Made by a program: the position numbers and the translations under genes. Below the pieces are notes generated by a model. The model searched no databases, was not told where the DNA came from, and saw only the letters and a list, made by a program, of their open reading frames with translations. Shown one piece after another: positions 43,928 through 53,351 of a DNA stretch of 64,000 nt; the stretch's first letter is position 1, and every line of letters begins with the position of its first letter. The stretch comes from Acholeplasma equirhinis (lineage in GTDB: Bacteria; Bacillota_I; Bacilli_A; Acholeplasmatales; Acholeplasmataceae): contig NZ_JAFIDC010000001.1 of assembly GCF_017052655.1 (NCBI RefSeq), positions 1 through 64,000 of the forward strand. The letters are read 5' to 3'.

Positions 43928-44263
43928 ATTTTTAATTTTAAAGTTGAGACTCTTGTTGTTAGAGTAGATGATACGTGGATGATATTAGTGCAAAAAATGG
44001 ATTCGGATATTTGGTACGGATTGTATCTTTTCAACGATAAAATTTATGCTTGTGAGTTGGATACAATTAAGGAGAATAGCGAAATCATGTTGAATGGCAT
44101 TACATTTTTATTAGCAATTTCTGCTTTCAAGGATAGATGGAAATTCCTTAACATTTTAAAAGTTATATTCGAAGAAATCTACGATGAAGAAGCGGTTGAT
44201 AGACTTCTCCTTATCAATGATACAATACCTAATCATGATGATGAAAATCAAAAAATTAACTAA
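43928..44263 (+). CDS. Small acidic protein, probable ATT start
   Basis: An open frame of 111 codons. The only ATG near its beginning (43979) has no ribosome binding site. The frame extends upstream to ATT 43928, 7 bases after AAAGGGGGA, and no ATG, GTG or TTG in this frame fits that site. An AUU start is rare but known from infC and some tightly controlled genes. The product has a beta-rich N-terminus (FKVETLVVRVDDTWMILV) and an acidic tail. It resembles no family I know. It ends the cassette, right before a terminator. Confidence 0.55.
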   Translation: MFNFKVETLVVRVDDTWMILVQKMDSDIWYGLYLFNDKIYACELDTIKENSEIMLNGITFLLAISAFKDRWKFLNILKVIFEEIYDEEAVDRLLLINDTIPNHDDENQKIN

Positions 44264-44265
44264 GT

Positions 44266-44287
44266 AAAGAGCAGCAATGCTCTTTTT
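44266..44287 (+). terminator. Intrinsic terminator of the HTH-nuclease-LRR cassette
   Basis: AAAGAGCA pairs with TGCTCTTT around a GCAA tetraloop (GNRA), followed by T residues. Confidence 0.88.
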
Positions 44288-44337
44288 CATTAGAAAACAT
44301 AAATTTCATATACAATTTATAAATAAAAATTTAAAAG

Positions 44338-44367
44338 TTTTCATTTATATAATATAAATGATACAAT
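44338..44367 (+). promoter_or_regulatory. Promoter of MORC-Z1 cassette
   Basis: TTTTCA at 44338-44343 and TACAAT at 44362-44367 are 18 bases apart. The start of transcription would fall on the operator-like core at 44376. Confidence 0.5.
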
Positions 44368-44375
44368 AATACGTA

Positions 44376-44385
44376 GAAAACGCTT
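44376..44385. promoter_or_regulatory. CcpA/LacI-type operator-like site (copy 3)
   Basis: GAAAACGCTT, in the context TAGAAAACGCTTTTAT, begins 9 bases after the -10 box. The same 10 bases occur in front of both surface operons on the opposite strand. This suggests that one regulator acts on surface proteins and on this defence cassette. Confidence 0.5.
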
Positions 44386-44404
44386 TTATTTTAGGGGAAT
44401 TATA

Positions 44405-45886
44405 ATGGCAAAATATATCGAGAATTTACCTAATGCAGCTACTCTTATAAGTTCAATGCGACATATAGGGTATGATTTTGAAACTGCTATAGCAGATATC
44501 ATAGATAATTCAATTTCGGCAAATGCCAAAAAAGTAGATTTGTTTTATCCTGTCAATAAGAATGAAAAATTATATCTTACCATTATTGATGATGGTAATG
44601 GAATGAATAAGGCAGAACTTATTGAAGCAATGAGATTTGGTAGTATTAAGGAACAAGAACGAAAACCTGATGATTTAGGTCGTTTTGGTTTGGGATTAAA
44701 AACAGCTTCATTATCTCAATGTAAAAAAATGACAGTAGTCTCCAAATCTAATGACGGTATTAACGGATATACATGGGACTTAGATGTTATTATCAAAAGT
44801 AAAAAATGGGATTTACAAGAATTAGAAATCGATGAAATTTTAAGGCTTCCAAATTTGTCAAAGTATTTAGATTTAGTCTCATTTACATATGTCTACTGGG
44901 ATAATTTTGACACACTTGAAAAAGATATTACTATTTTTGAGCAAGATATACATGATGTATTTACCAAAAAGATTGCATCTTTAGATAAGCATTTGTCACT
45001 TGTTTTTCACAGATATTTAGAGGAGAATCTTGAAATAAGTATTAACAAGCGATCGATTACGCCTGTTGATCCATTCTTAAAATCACACCCTAAAACAATA
45101 ATGAAGGATGAAGTTTTAATTCAAACTGCAACATCTTCTGGAGAGAAAGAAATTGTTAAGATGCAAGCATTCGTCTTACCGTATCATAAGTATCTTATGG
45201 AGAAAGATTATGAAAAACTTGGTGGTAAAGACGAAATTGATAGTCAAGGATTTTATATTTATAGAAACAGAAGATTAATGATACATGGAACTTGGTTTAG
45301 AATCAAGCCTAAAGCAGAGTTATCACGGAATGCTCGAATTAGAGTCGATATTCCTAATACCTTAGATGATATATGGTCGATTGATATTAAAAAACAACAA
45401 GCAGTTATTCCTGGTAAGCTATTAAATTCTCTAAAAAAAGAAATAAGTGAAGCAATTGAAAAATCAAAACGAATTTATGAATATAAAGGAACAGTTGAAA
45501 CAAAAAAAGGGTCTGTTTGGAATAAACGTGCAAATTTAAGAGATGATCAAGCATTCTATGAAATAGATCGAAATTCCCCTATTTTAAAAAAATACATAGA
45601 TAGAATGGATGAACGATTCATTCAAGAGTTAGATAAAATTTTTTCTATTATTGAATTATCAATTCCTTATAATGACATTTATAATTCTGTCGCAAATAAA
45701 AAAGAGATTAATCAAGCTAATGATAATGATCTGGATCTAATAATATCTCAAGCATATCAATGGGCATTAGAATTAAAGGGGACAACAAAAGATTCCATTC
45801 ATCAAGTAATTGATGAAATTTGTTCATATGAACCATTCGCAAGTTCAAATATTAAAGGCAAGTTATTGGAGAAATTTAATGGATGA
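44405..45886 (+). CDS. MORC/MutL-like GHKL ATPase
   Basis: A 493-aa protein with an N-terminal Hsp90/MutL-type ATPase. Motif I is AIADIIDNSISANA near residue 31, motif II DDGNGM near 61, motif III GRFGLGLKTAS near 91. The region after it, with YRNRRLMIHGTWFRI and RIRVDIPNTLDDIWSIDIKK, is the S5/transducer-like part typical of bacterial MORC-type ATPases. These are known from restriction-modification-like operons with Z1 helicases, as comparative genomics by Iyer and Aravind described. It is thought to act as an ATP-driven DNA clamp. It overlaps the Z1 gene by 8 bases. Confidence 0.88.
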   Translation: MAKYIENLPNAATLISSMRHIGYDFETAIADIIDNSISANAKKVDLFYPVNKNEKLYLTIIDDGNGMNKAELIEAMRFGSIKEQERKPDDLGRFGLGLKTASLSQCKKMTVVSKSNDGINGYTWDLDVIIKSKKWDLQELEIDEILRLPNLSKYLDLVSFTYVYWDNFDTLEKDITIFEQDIHDVFTKKIASLDKHLSLVFHRYLEENLEISINKRSITPVDPFLKSHPKTIMKDEVLIQTATSSGEKEIVKMQAFVLPYHKYLMEKDYEKLGGKDEIDSQGFYIYRNRRLMIHGTWFRIKPKAELSRNARIRVDIPNTLDDIWSIDIKKQQAVIPGKLLNSLKKEISEAIEKSKRIYEYKGTVETKKGSVWNKRANLRDDQAFYEIDRNSPILKKYIDRMDERFIQELDKIFSIIELSIPYNDIYNSVANKKEINQANDNDLDLIISQAYQWALELKGTTKDSIHQVIDEICSYEPFASSNIKGKLLEKFNG

Positions 45887-48593
45887 TAAAACTTTAAACT
45901 CAATAGTTCAATTATTTAGATCATTTTATGATCTCGACTTTTTGAAAGGTAAATATACAAGTTATAATGATGAAGTTTTTTATGATTTGTTAAGCAAATA
46001 TCAGCGTATTAACCCCTATGAATCATTAACGGAAAATGAAATTAAAGAGCTAAAAAAGAAAATAGATTCAGAATTTTTGATTTTTCTACCAGATGGATAT
46101 GTTTTATTAAATGATTACGAGCATGAAAGGGACTGGTATACAAAAGAAAAATCTAATATCAAACATTTTTATTGGAATAGATATAGAAATTATTTATATA
46201 AACAAAAATGGAGTACAGCAGTTTTAGATAAATTAGAATTTAATTTGGATAAAATGGTTAATTTATTAGGAGATCCTTCATCGTCTGAACAGTTCAAACG
46301 ACGTGGACTTGTTATGGGGGATGTACAATCAGGTAAAACATCAAATTATATTGGTTTAATTTCTAAAGCAGTTGATGCAGGATATAAAGTTATTATTTTG
46401 CTCTCTGGTGTAACCGAATCACTTCGTGAACAAACTCAAATTAGAGTAGAAGAAGGTTTTATTGGGTATGATGTTTATAATAAAAGCTGGGTTGGAGTCG
46501 GATTAGAACACGATGAAAATACTGAAATACCTCATTCTATAACCTCAAGAAAGAATGATTTTACAGGTACTCGTGGTGAAAATACTACCATGCGTATTAA
46601 TCCAAAATCGAACACACCACATATATTTGTTACTAAAAAGAATGCAAATGTATTATCTAAAATTAAAGACTCACTTAGAAATATAAATATCCAACCACCA
46701 AATAAATATATTAATTCGTCATTGTTAATTATTGATGATGAGGCTGATAATGCATCAGTGAATACCAACGATCCAGGATATGATCCAACACGTATCAATA
46801 AAGAAATTAGAGAAATTTTGGATTTATTCACTAAAAGAAATTATGTAGGATTTACAGCTACACCTTTTGCTAACATTTTTATTGATCCGGATAGTGTTGA
46901 TGAGATGTTAGGTGAGGACTTGTTTCCAAATGATTTTATTTACGTATTAGATCCACCATCTAATTATTTTGGATCTGAAAAATTATTTATCAAATCGAAT
47001 CGAAATGTTCAATTAATAAAAGACAGTAGTGACTATTTTCCATTGAATCATAAAAAAGATTGGGACGGACATGAATTGTTTGGTTCATTGACTGAAGCAA
47101 TTAATACCTTCTTACTAGCAAATGCAATTAGAGATTTAAGAGAGCAATCTTTTAAAAACTCACATAGATCAATGTTAATCAATGTTTCTAGATTTATTAA
47201 GGTTCAAAATAAAATTGAAGAAATCGTTTCAAAAAAGTTAGAGAAAATCATTTATGATGTAAGATACAGTTCAAAATTAGATTTTGATGATTACATTAAA
47301 AATGAAAATATAAGAATACTGTATGAGACATATAAAAAACATTATGTTGAAATTTATGACTGGGAAACAATTTACTCAGTTCTTTATGATTCTATTAAAA
47401 ACATAAAAATATTTAGAGTTCCAAATGAAAAAAACAAAGAAGCATTAGATTATCAAAAATATAAAGAATCCGGTTTAAGATGTATTGTTATTGGAGGTTT
47501 GGCATTATCGCGTGGATTAACTCTTGAAGGATTAACAGTAAGTTATTTATATAGAAATACTGCTACTTTTGATGTGTTATTACAAATGGGTAGATGGTTT
47601 GGTTATAGGGATAAACCAAAAGACTATGAAGATATATGTAGAATTTGGATGCTACCATCAACCAACCAATATTTTAAAGAAATTACTGAATCTATTTTAG
47701 GTTTAAAAGACGATTTAAAGAAAATGATTAAGAGTGAACTATCTCCTAAAGAATTTGGTATTAGGGTAAGAAATGAGAGCGAAGAACTAGGAATTACTGA
47801 TCGTAAGAAAATGAAAACCACTAAGAAGGTTATTCACACATATGATTTATTTGGAAGAGTATTAGAAACTCCATTCTTGAGTTCGAATGAAAAAACTATA
47901 AGAAATAACATGAGTACTACCAAAGAATTCGTGAGTAAAATAAAAAACTTTTCAGTTGAAACAAATGGTATTATTGCAAAAGATATCAACTCTGAAGAAG
48001 TAATTAGTTTTTTAAATGAATTTGAGGTTCATGAGGCTAATGTATACAATTATTTTGCTAAACATCAACTAATAGGTTTTATTCAGCAATACAAAATGAA
48101 TAAATTTGATGTAGCTGTAATCATGGGTGAAGGTGAATCATTTAAATTAGAAGAATTGGAAATCAGACCAATAACTAGAAGTTTTGGGTTCTTAAATGAT
48201 GATTGTATAAGTATTGGACGTCAAAGAAGAAGACTTGGTGGAAAAAGTGATACAAAAATAGGCTTAAATTCTATTCAAATTGCGTCATTGGGTGATTTAA
48301 CAAGAGCGTATAACTCAACTTTCATGATTAAAGGAAGAAATCCATTGCTAATTATTTATCCTATACAACTTAGAAAAGTTAAAGAGGATGATAATTCATT
48401 TGATGAATATGAAAAAAAATATGTTGATGAATATGTTGATCAATTAAGCTTACAACATTTAATTCCAATTGGTCTCGGCCTTGGTTTTCCAGCAAATGAT
48501 GAACTAACAGGATTAAAATCAATTGCATTTTATGTAAATACAAACACGAATTGGATAAATACTATGAGTATAGGAAGTGAAGAGGATGAATAG
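45879..48593 (+). CDS. Z1-domain superfamily II helicase-like protein
   Basis: The true start is probably ATG 45879 (TTGGAG 8 bases upstream, overlapping the MORC gene), giving 904 aa. Walker A is MGDVQSGKTSNYIGL near 146 and Walker B LLIIDDEADNASVNT near 283. Motif III is VGFTATPFANIF near 323. The Z1 signature GGLALSRGLTLEGL and QMGRWFGYR come later, at about 540-580. Z1 proteins are found with MORC ATPases, DUF4420 nucleases and methyltransferases. It would translocate or remodel DNA in the restriction complex. All motor motifs seem intact. Confidence 0.9.
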   Translation: MDDKTLNSIVQLFRSFYDLDFLKGKYTSYNDEVFYDLLSKYQRINPYESLTENEIKELKKKIDSEFLIFLPDGYVLLNDYEHERDWYTKEKSNIKHFYWNRYRNYLYKQKWSTAVLDKLEFNLDKMVNLLGDPSSSEQFKRRGLVMGDVQSGKTSNYIGLISKAVDAGYKVIILLSGVTESLREQTQIRVEEGFIGYDVYNKSWVGVGLEHDENTEIPHSITSRKNDFTGTRGENTTMRINPKSNTPHIFVTKKNANVLSKIKDSLRNINIQPPNKYINSSLLIIDDEADNASVNTNDPGYDPTRINKEIREILDLFTKRNYVGFTATPFANIFIDPDSVDEMLGEDLFPNDFIYVLDPPSNYFGSEKLFIKSNRNVQLIKDSSDYFPLNHKKDWDGHELFGSLTEAINTFLLANAIRDLREQSFKNSHRSMLINVSRFIKVQNKIEEIVSKKLEKIIYDVRYSSKLDFDDYIKNENIRILYETYKKHYVEIYDWETIYSVLYDSIKNIKIFRVPNEKNKEALDYQKYKESGLRCIVIGGLALSRGLTLEGLTVSYLYRNTATFDVLLQMGRWFGYRDKPKDYEDICRIWMLPSTNQYFKEITESILGLKDDLKKMIKSELSPKEFGIRVRNESEELGITDRKKMKTTKKVIHTYDLFGRVLETPFLSSNEKTIRNNMSTTKEFVSKIKNFSVETNGIIAKDINSEEVISFLNEFEVHEANVYNYFAKHQLIGFIQQYKMNKFDVAVIMGEGESFKLEELEIRPITRSFGFLNDDCISIGRQRRRLGGKSDTKIGLNSIQIASLGDLTRAYNSTFMIKGRNPLLIIYPIQLRKVKEDDNSFDEYEKKYVDEYVDQLSLQHLIPIGLGLGFPANDELTGLKSIAFYVNTNTNWINTMSIGSEEDE

Positions 48594-49500
48594 TTATGAC
48601 TCTAAATCAAAATTTAATCAATTTAGTTTAAATGCTCATTATTTAAGAGTTGATGAATTTCATCCTCTTGAATTATTGATTGGTTTAAACGAAAACGGAC
48701 AAAAAACCATCAGATTAAAAGGCAAATATAATAAAACTAAGCTTAAGAGTACGCGAACTATAGAAGTTAGTCATTTCATGTTAAACGATGATTTAATCTT
48801 AAGCTTTTCACTGGTAGATGATGATTATGAAGATTTGTTTTATATTTTTTGTAATGATTTAATTGATAGTAGCCGTCTAGTTTCACCAAATGATGGCTAT
48901 ACCTTTATTGTTAATAGATATGACAGGTGGAGAACTTTTGGTAGCTTTAATAGAAAATATTTATCCGAAAATGAAATTAAAGGATTATTAGGTGAATTAA
49001 TTTTCTTAAAAGAAGTATTGGCAAGAAAATATGGAATTTCATCTGCTATTGAAGGATGGACAGGACCAGAACCATTAAAAAAAGATTTTTCCTTTGAAGA
49101 TTTTTGGTATGAAGTAAAAGTGGCTAATCATGACACAGTTACGATATCCTCACTAGAGCAGTTAGATAGTGAAAATGAAGGTTACATGATTTTATATCAT
49201 TTAGAAAAGATGAGTGCAGAAGCAAAGGGATTAACTCTAAACACCGTTGTAAATGAAATCTTTAAAATGATTACTTTAGATAATGATAGACTTAACTTCA
49301 TAATGAAATTAGCTAGCGCTAATTTTTTTAGAGAATCATATTATGATCAATTTGTTTTTGTGAATAATAGAAAAGGATATTTTCGAATTAATCATAAATT
49401 TCCAAGACTAAATAGACAAGATTTACCAAATGCAATTGCGGATATAAAATATGAATTAATTATTAATATGTTAGAAAAGTTCAAGGTGGAAGAATTATGA
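48586..49500 (+). CDS. PD-(D/E)XK protein, DUF4420-like
   Basis: About 304 aa. The start may be ATG 48586 or GTG 48577, both inside the Z1 gene. The nuclease core is visible: GLLGELIFLKEV near 132 (Glu), LKKDFSF near 163 (Asp) and WYEVKVANH near 173 (E-x-K). This matches the DUF4420 family that goes with Z1 and AIPR. It is the likely restriction nuclease of the system. The ATGA overlap with the AIPR gene shows coupled translation. Confidence 0.85.
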   Translation: MNSYDSKSKFNQFSLNAHYLRVDEFHPLELLIGLNENGQKTIRLKGKYNKTKLKSTRTIEVSHFMLNDDLILSFSLVDDDYEDLFYIFCNDLIDSSRLVSPNDGYTFIVNRYDRWRTFGSFNRKYLSENEIKGLLGELIFLKEVLARKYGISSAIEGWTGPEPLKKDFSFEDFWYEVKVANHDTVTISSLEQLDSENEGYMILYHLEKMSAEAKGLTLNTVVNEIFKMITLDNDRLNFIMKLASANFFRESYYDQFVFVNNRKGYFRINHKFPRLNRQDLPNAIADIKYELIINMLEKFKVEEL

Positions 49501-51611
49501 CATTAGAACAATTTATTACTGATTTTATGGAAGAAGTAAGAAATGACGCACATATTCAAAATGATTTACCAAAAAGTGTCTTTCTAGAAAAAATGTCAGA
49601 TCAATTACAAAATATGGAGTACATATTTAATCCAACAATATTTGAATTTTTTAAACCTGGAACAAACAATAGAATAATGAAATTTGATATGTTTGCTTTT
49701 GATGAAACAGATAAATCATTAGTTTTATTGATAAATGATTTTCAAGATGTCGACTCACCTGAAACATTGACAAATTCAGATATAATTCAAATGTCATCAA
49801 GGATGTTAAATTTTTTAGAAGAAGTATATAAGGGTTCAATTTATAAATTTATAGACCCATCGCAACCTGAATATTTATTAGCAAGAGATCTACAAGACAA
49901 ACTTACTAAAGATTTTATTGATTCTAACAAAGATGAACGCATTGAGAAAATTAAACTTTTTATTATAACCAATAAGAAACTAAGTAAAATGGTGAAAACT
50001 ACTAAACTTGATGATTTTGTTGGTAAAAGAGTAGAACTTAATGTTTGGGATATCGAAAGAATCTATGCTGTCATAAATTCCGGTCGTGATAAAGAACCTA
50101 TCGAGATAGATTTTGAAAACTTAAATGGAGATGGGCTAGCATATTTAAAGGCAGAATTTAATAAAAGTGAGGATTATGAAGCATATTTGTCAATCATACC
50201 AGGCAAAGTTTTAAGTGATATATATTGGGAACATGGATCAAAACTTCTAGAAGGCAATGTCCGAGCTTTTTTAAGTTATAAAGGAAAAGTAAATAAGGGT
50301 ATTAGAAAAACTATTAAAGAAGAACCAAGCAAATTTTTTACATATAACAATGGTATCGCTTGTACTGCCAAAGAAATTGAGTTTTCTAGTGATAAAAGAT
50401 TTATTAAAAAAATTATAGATCTTCAAATTATTAATGGTGGTCAAACAACTGCATCGTTAACTTCTTCGTGGAAGGTGGATAAAGCTACTTTAGAAGATAT
50501 TTATGTACCAATGAAAATTACAGTCATTAAATCTAATAATTATGATGACATGATTCAAAATATTTCTAGATTTGCAAATAGTCAAAATAAAGTTACTGAA
50601 GCAGACTTATTCTCAAATCATCCATTCCATCGTACAATTGAAAAACTATCAAGAGAAGTACTTGCACCTCCTATGCCGGGTGAATTTCATGGGACATATT
50701 GGTACTATGAACGATCTCGAGGTAAGTATCAGCAACTTAAATTTAAACTAGACTCTACATCAAAAGTTAAGCAGTTTGAAAAGAAATATCCAAAAAATCA
50801 AGTATTAAGTAAAGAAGATTTAGCTAAGTACTTGATGGCCGGTATTTATTTACGTCCAGATTGGGTAAGTAAAGGTAAAGCTCATAATATGACCGAATTT
50901 GCAAAACGTATTGATACGCAGTGGGTAAAGGATAGAACTATATTCAATGAAAAATATTTCAAAGATGCAGTTGCATTTGCACTTTTATATAAATATGTTG
51001 ATTATTTAGTAGCACACTCTGAATGGTATCAAAAAGGTGGGGTAAAACTAAATATCGTCCCATATACAATTTCAAAACTTATGTATTTAATTCCGAAAGG
51101 ATATACAATTGATTTCAATCGTATATGGAGAGAACAGAGAATATATGATTCTTTTAAATTTGATGTAGATAAAATCGCACAATCTGCGGATAGATTTATC
51201 AATAATTCTCAAGGAGTTATTCCGACTGAAAAAGCCAAAAAAGAACAATCTTGGGAAGAATTTAAAAAAATACCATATGAATTATCTAAACCGTTCTTAA
51301 ATGATTTGATTAGTATTGATTTACAGCAAAGTGAGATTGACATAGCTAAAAAATCAGTTAAATTAGATGAAAAAATTTCTCTTGAAGTAGAAATCTATAA
51401 TTTAGCAAGAACCGAAAATGGAAAATACTGGGAAAGATTAGCCCAAGAAGGTTTAATTAGAGGAATTATTACATCTAATGAAGCAGATATTTTGAGGAAT
51501 ACGATTAGTGAATTAGGAAAAGATTCTCCAAAGAGAATTCCATCTGAATCTCAATACAAAATTGCTTGGAATGTTCGAAAAAAACTTGAAGATTCTGGTG
51601 TATTAGTTTAA
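49497..51611 (+). CDS. AIPR-family protein of the MORC-Z1 system
   Basis: A 704-aa protein of the abortive-infection phage-resistance (AIPR) family. The signature FFTYNNGIACTAKEIEF lies near 280 and LQIINGGQTTASL near 308. Its biochemistry is not settled. The family is found in phage-resistance loci and next to Z1 and DUF4420 genes. It is coupled to the nuclease gene. A second AIPR protein, only distantly alike, is encoded at 59657. Confidence 0.9.
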   Translation: MTLEQFITDFMEEVRNDAHIQNDLPKSVFLEKMSDQLQNMEYIFNPTIFEFFKPGTNNRIMKFDMFAFDETDKSLVLLINDFQDVDSPETLTNSDIIQMSSRMLNFLEEVYKGSIYKFIDPSQPEYLLARDLQDKLTKDFIDSNKDERIEKIKLFIITNKKLSKMVKTTKLDDFVGKRVELNVWDIERIYAVINSGRDKEPIEIDFENLNGDGLAYLKAEFNKSEDYEAYLSIIPGKVLSDIYWEHGSKLLEGNVRAFLSYKGKVNKGIRKTIKEEPSKFFTYNNGIACTAKEIEFSSDKRFIKKIIDLQIINGGQTTASLTSSWKVDKATLEDIYVPMKITVIKSNNYDDMIQNISRFANSQNKVTEADLFSNHPFHRTIEKLSREVLAPPMPGEFHGTYWYYERSRGKYQQLKFKLDSTSKVKQFEKKYPKNQVLSKEDLAKYLMAGIYLRPDWVSKGKAHNMTEFAKRIDTQWVKDRTIFNEKYFKDAVAFALLYKYVDYLVAHSEWYQKGGVKLNIVPYTISKLMYLIPKGYTIDFNRIWREQRIYDSFKFDVDKIAQSADRFINNSQGVIPTEKAKKEQSWEEFKKIPYELSKPFLNDLISIDLQQSEIDIAKKSVKLDEKISLEVEIYNLARTENGKYWERLAQEGLIRGIITSNEADILRNTISELGKDSPKRIPSESQYKIAWNVRKKLEDSGVLV

Positions 51612-51683
51612 ATATAATTTAAACTTTGCAATTTGAATTGAATTCTGGTATGATTTAAATAAGCAATCGGATGAGGGACAAAT

Positions 51684-52991
51684 ATGAATGTAGTTGAATT
51701 ATTTACGGGTATTGGATCACAAGCCAAAGCCTTGAGTAGAATTGCAAATAGGATGAATATCGAAGTTAACATTTTAAAGACATGTGAATGGAATATCCAT
51801 GCTATTTTAGCATACCATTTTATTCATAATGGAAGTTCCTTACCAACTGATATTCAAGTATTAGATAAAAATCAAGTGCTTGAAAAATTAAATAAATTTC
51901 CTTTAAGTGCGGATGGCAAAATAAGAATTAATCCATCTTCTCTGAAATTTTATAATGAGGATCTTTTAAAAAACATTTATCATGCTATTATTGCCAACAA
52001 TAATTTAGTTGATATCACCGAAACTAAAGGTCACGATATTCCAAACGAGACGCATCTTTTGACTTATTCATTCCCTTGTCAAGATTTATCAAACGTGGGA
52101 TCTTTCCATGGATATAAAAATGGAATTGATAGGGATAAAAATACGCGAAGCGGTTTATTATGGGAAGTTGAGAGAATATTAGAAGAGAAGGTTTTAAATA
52201 ACCAGCCTTTACCGAGATATCTTTTACTTGAAAACGTCACTGCATTAGAAGCTAAACGCCACGAAGGCAATTTTCAACAATGGAAAGAAAAATTAGAAAA
52301 ATTAGGATATATAAATAAAGTATATCGTCTTAATTCGGAAGATTTTACAATTCCTCAATATAGAAAAAGATTAATTATGTTGAGTGTATATGTAGGTGAT
52401 GATAATTCACTTAAAGATGCGATTAATAATTATTGGATTCAACATGATTTAGAAAATAGGGAATACCTCAAAACATTGAATTTAGTTAAACAAAAATTGG
52501 ATGTATTTTTAAGAAGAGATTATTCAAATTCAGTTTATTTACAAGAAGCATTAGAAGCGCAGCCAAATGCAACAAACTCACGTTTAAAAATTTGGGAATT
52601 GAATAGCAAAATTGTTAATGAAAATGATGAAGTAAATAACAGAGTCCAAACCATAACTACCAAACAAGATAGACATCCAAATTCAGGTAACTTATATTTT
52701 GATCCAAAGAATGGAAAATCAAAATATAGATTTTTAACACCAAGAGAATGTTTTATATTGATGGGGTTTGATGAAAAAGACTATGAAATTTTATTAGAAA
52801 ACAATTTTTATACACGAAAAAATTCCAAGTTTTTTTCAAGAGATGTACTATATAAACTTGCAGGGAATAGTATTGTAGTAAATGTATTAGAAGCAGTTTT
52901 TGAACAAATGGTTGAAATTGATAAATTATACTTGAGCAAAAGTATATTAGTATATAGTAGCATTAAAGATGAGGAGCATAAATTCATTTAA
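51684..52991 (+). CDS. DNA (cytosine-5-)-methyltransferase
   Basis: A 435-aa C5 methylase. Motif I is VVELFTGIGS at the N-terminus, motif IV TYSFPCQDLS near 128 (catalytic Cys), motif VI LLLENV near 181, motif VIII QYRKRL near 224, and motifs IX-X RFLTPRECFILMGF and LAGNSIVVNVLEAVFEQM near the end. It would protect the host at the site recognised by the MORC-Z1 system. The variable region gives no clue to the sequence it methylates. It lies 72 bases after the AIPR gene with a GAGGG site. The short AT-rich gap could hold a separate promoter. Confidence 0.95.
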   Translation: MNVVELFTGIGSQAKALSRIANRMNIEVNILKTCEWNIHAILAYHFIHNGSSLPTDIQVLDKNQVLEKLNKFPLSADGKIRINPSSLKFYNEDLLKNIYHAIIANNNLVDITETKGHDIPNETHLLTYSFPCQDLSNVGSFHGYKNGIDRDKNTRSGLLWEVERILEEKVLNNQPLPRYLLLENVTALEAKRHEGNFQQWKEKLEKLGYINKVYRLNSEDFTIPQYRKRLIMLSVYVGDDNSLKDAINNYWIQHDLENREYLKTLNLVKQKLDVFLRRDYSNSVYLQEALEAQPNATNSRLKIWELNSKIVNENDEVNNRVQTITTKQDRHPNSGNLYFDPKNGKSKYRFLTPRECFILMGFDEKDYEILLENNFYTRKNSKFFSRDVLYKLAGNSIVVNVLEAVFEQMVEIDKLYLSKSILVYSSIKDEEHKFI

Positions 52992-53009
52992 ATTTAAAAG
53001 GGGATTTAT

Positions 53010-53282
53010 ATGATAAGTAAAATTGAACTACAAAGCTTATTGATTGAAGCTATAATTTTTCATGGTGGAAAAGCTACAATCGTTGAAATTTGTAAATATA
53101 TATGGAACAAGTATAAAAATCAGCTAGAAAATTCTGGTGATTTACTGTATACTTGGCAATATGATATAAGATGGGCAGCAACACAACTTAGACACAAGGG
53201 AATATTAAAATCCACTAGTGAATCAAGTAAAGGCATTTGGTTTTTGTCAGAAGAATATTACAAAAAAATCCAGTCTAAATGA
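53010..53282 (+). CDS. Small winged-helix protein, Mrr-N-like
   Basis: A 90-aa protein made of one winged-helix domain: IEAIIFHGGKATIVEICKYIW forms the first helices and RHKGILKSTSESSKGIWFL the wing. This is like the Mrr N-terminal or HARE-HTH type domain that recognises DNA in restriction systems. It is 18 bases from the methyltransferase gene with AAGGGG before its ATG, so it is probably part of the same system, as a specificity or control subunit. Confidence 0.75.
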   Translation: MISKIELQSLLIEAIIFHGGKATIVEICKYIWNKYKNQLENSGDLLYTWQYDIRWAATQLRHKGILKSTSESSKGIWFLSEEYYKKIQSK

Positions 53283-53297
53283 GATTGGATTTTTTTC
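53267..53297 (+). terminator. Intrinsic terminator of MORC-Z1 cassette
   Basis: AATCCAGTCT pairs with AGATTGGATT (one unpaired position) around AAATG and is followed by T residues. The 5' arm overlaps the end of the winged-helix gene. Confidence 0.85.
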
Positions 53298-53351
53298 TTT
53301 ATTATATAATATAATAGAAGTACAATACAAATTCAACGGGATAAGTACTTA

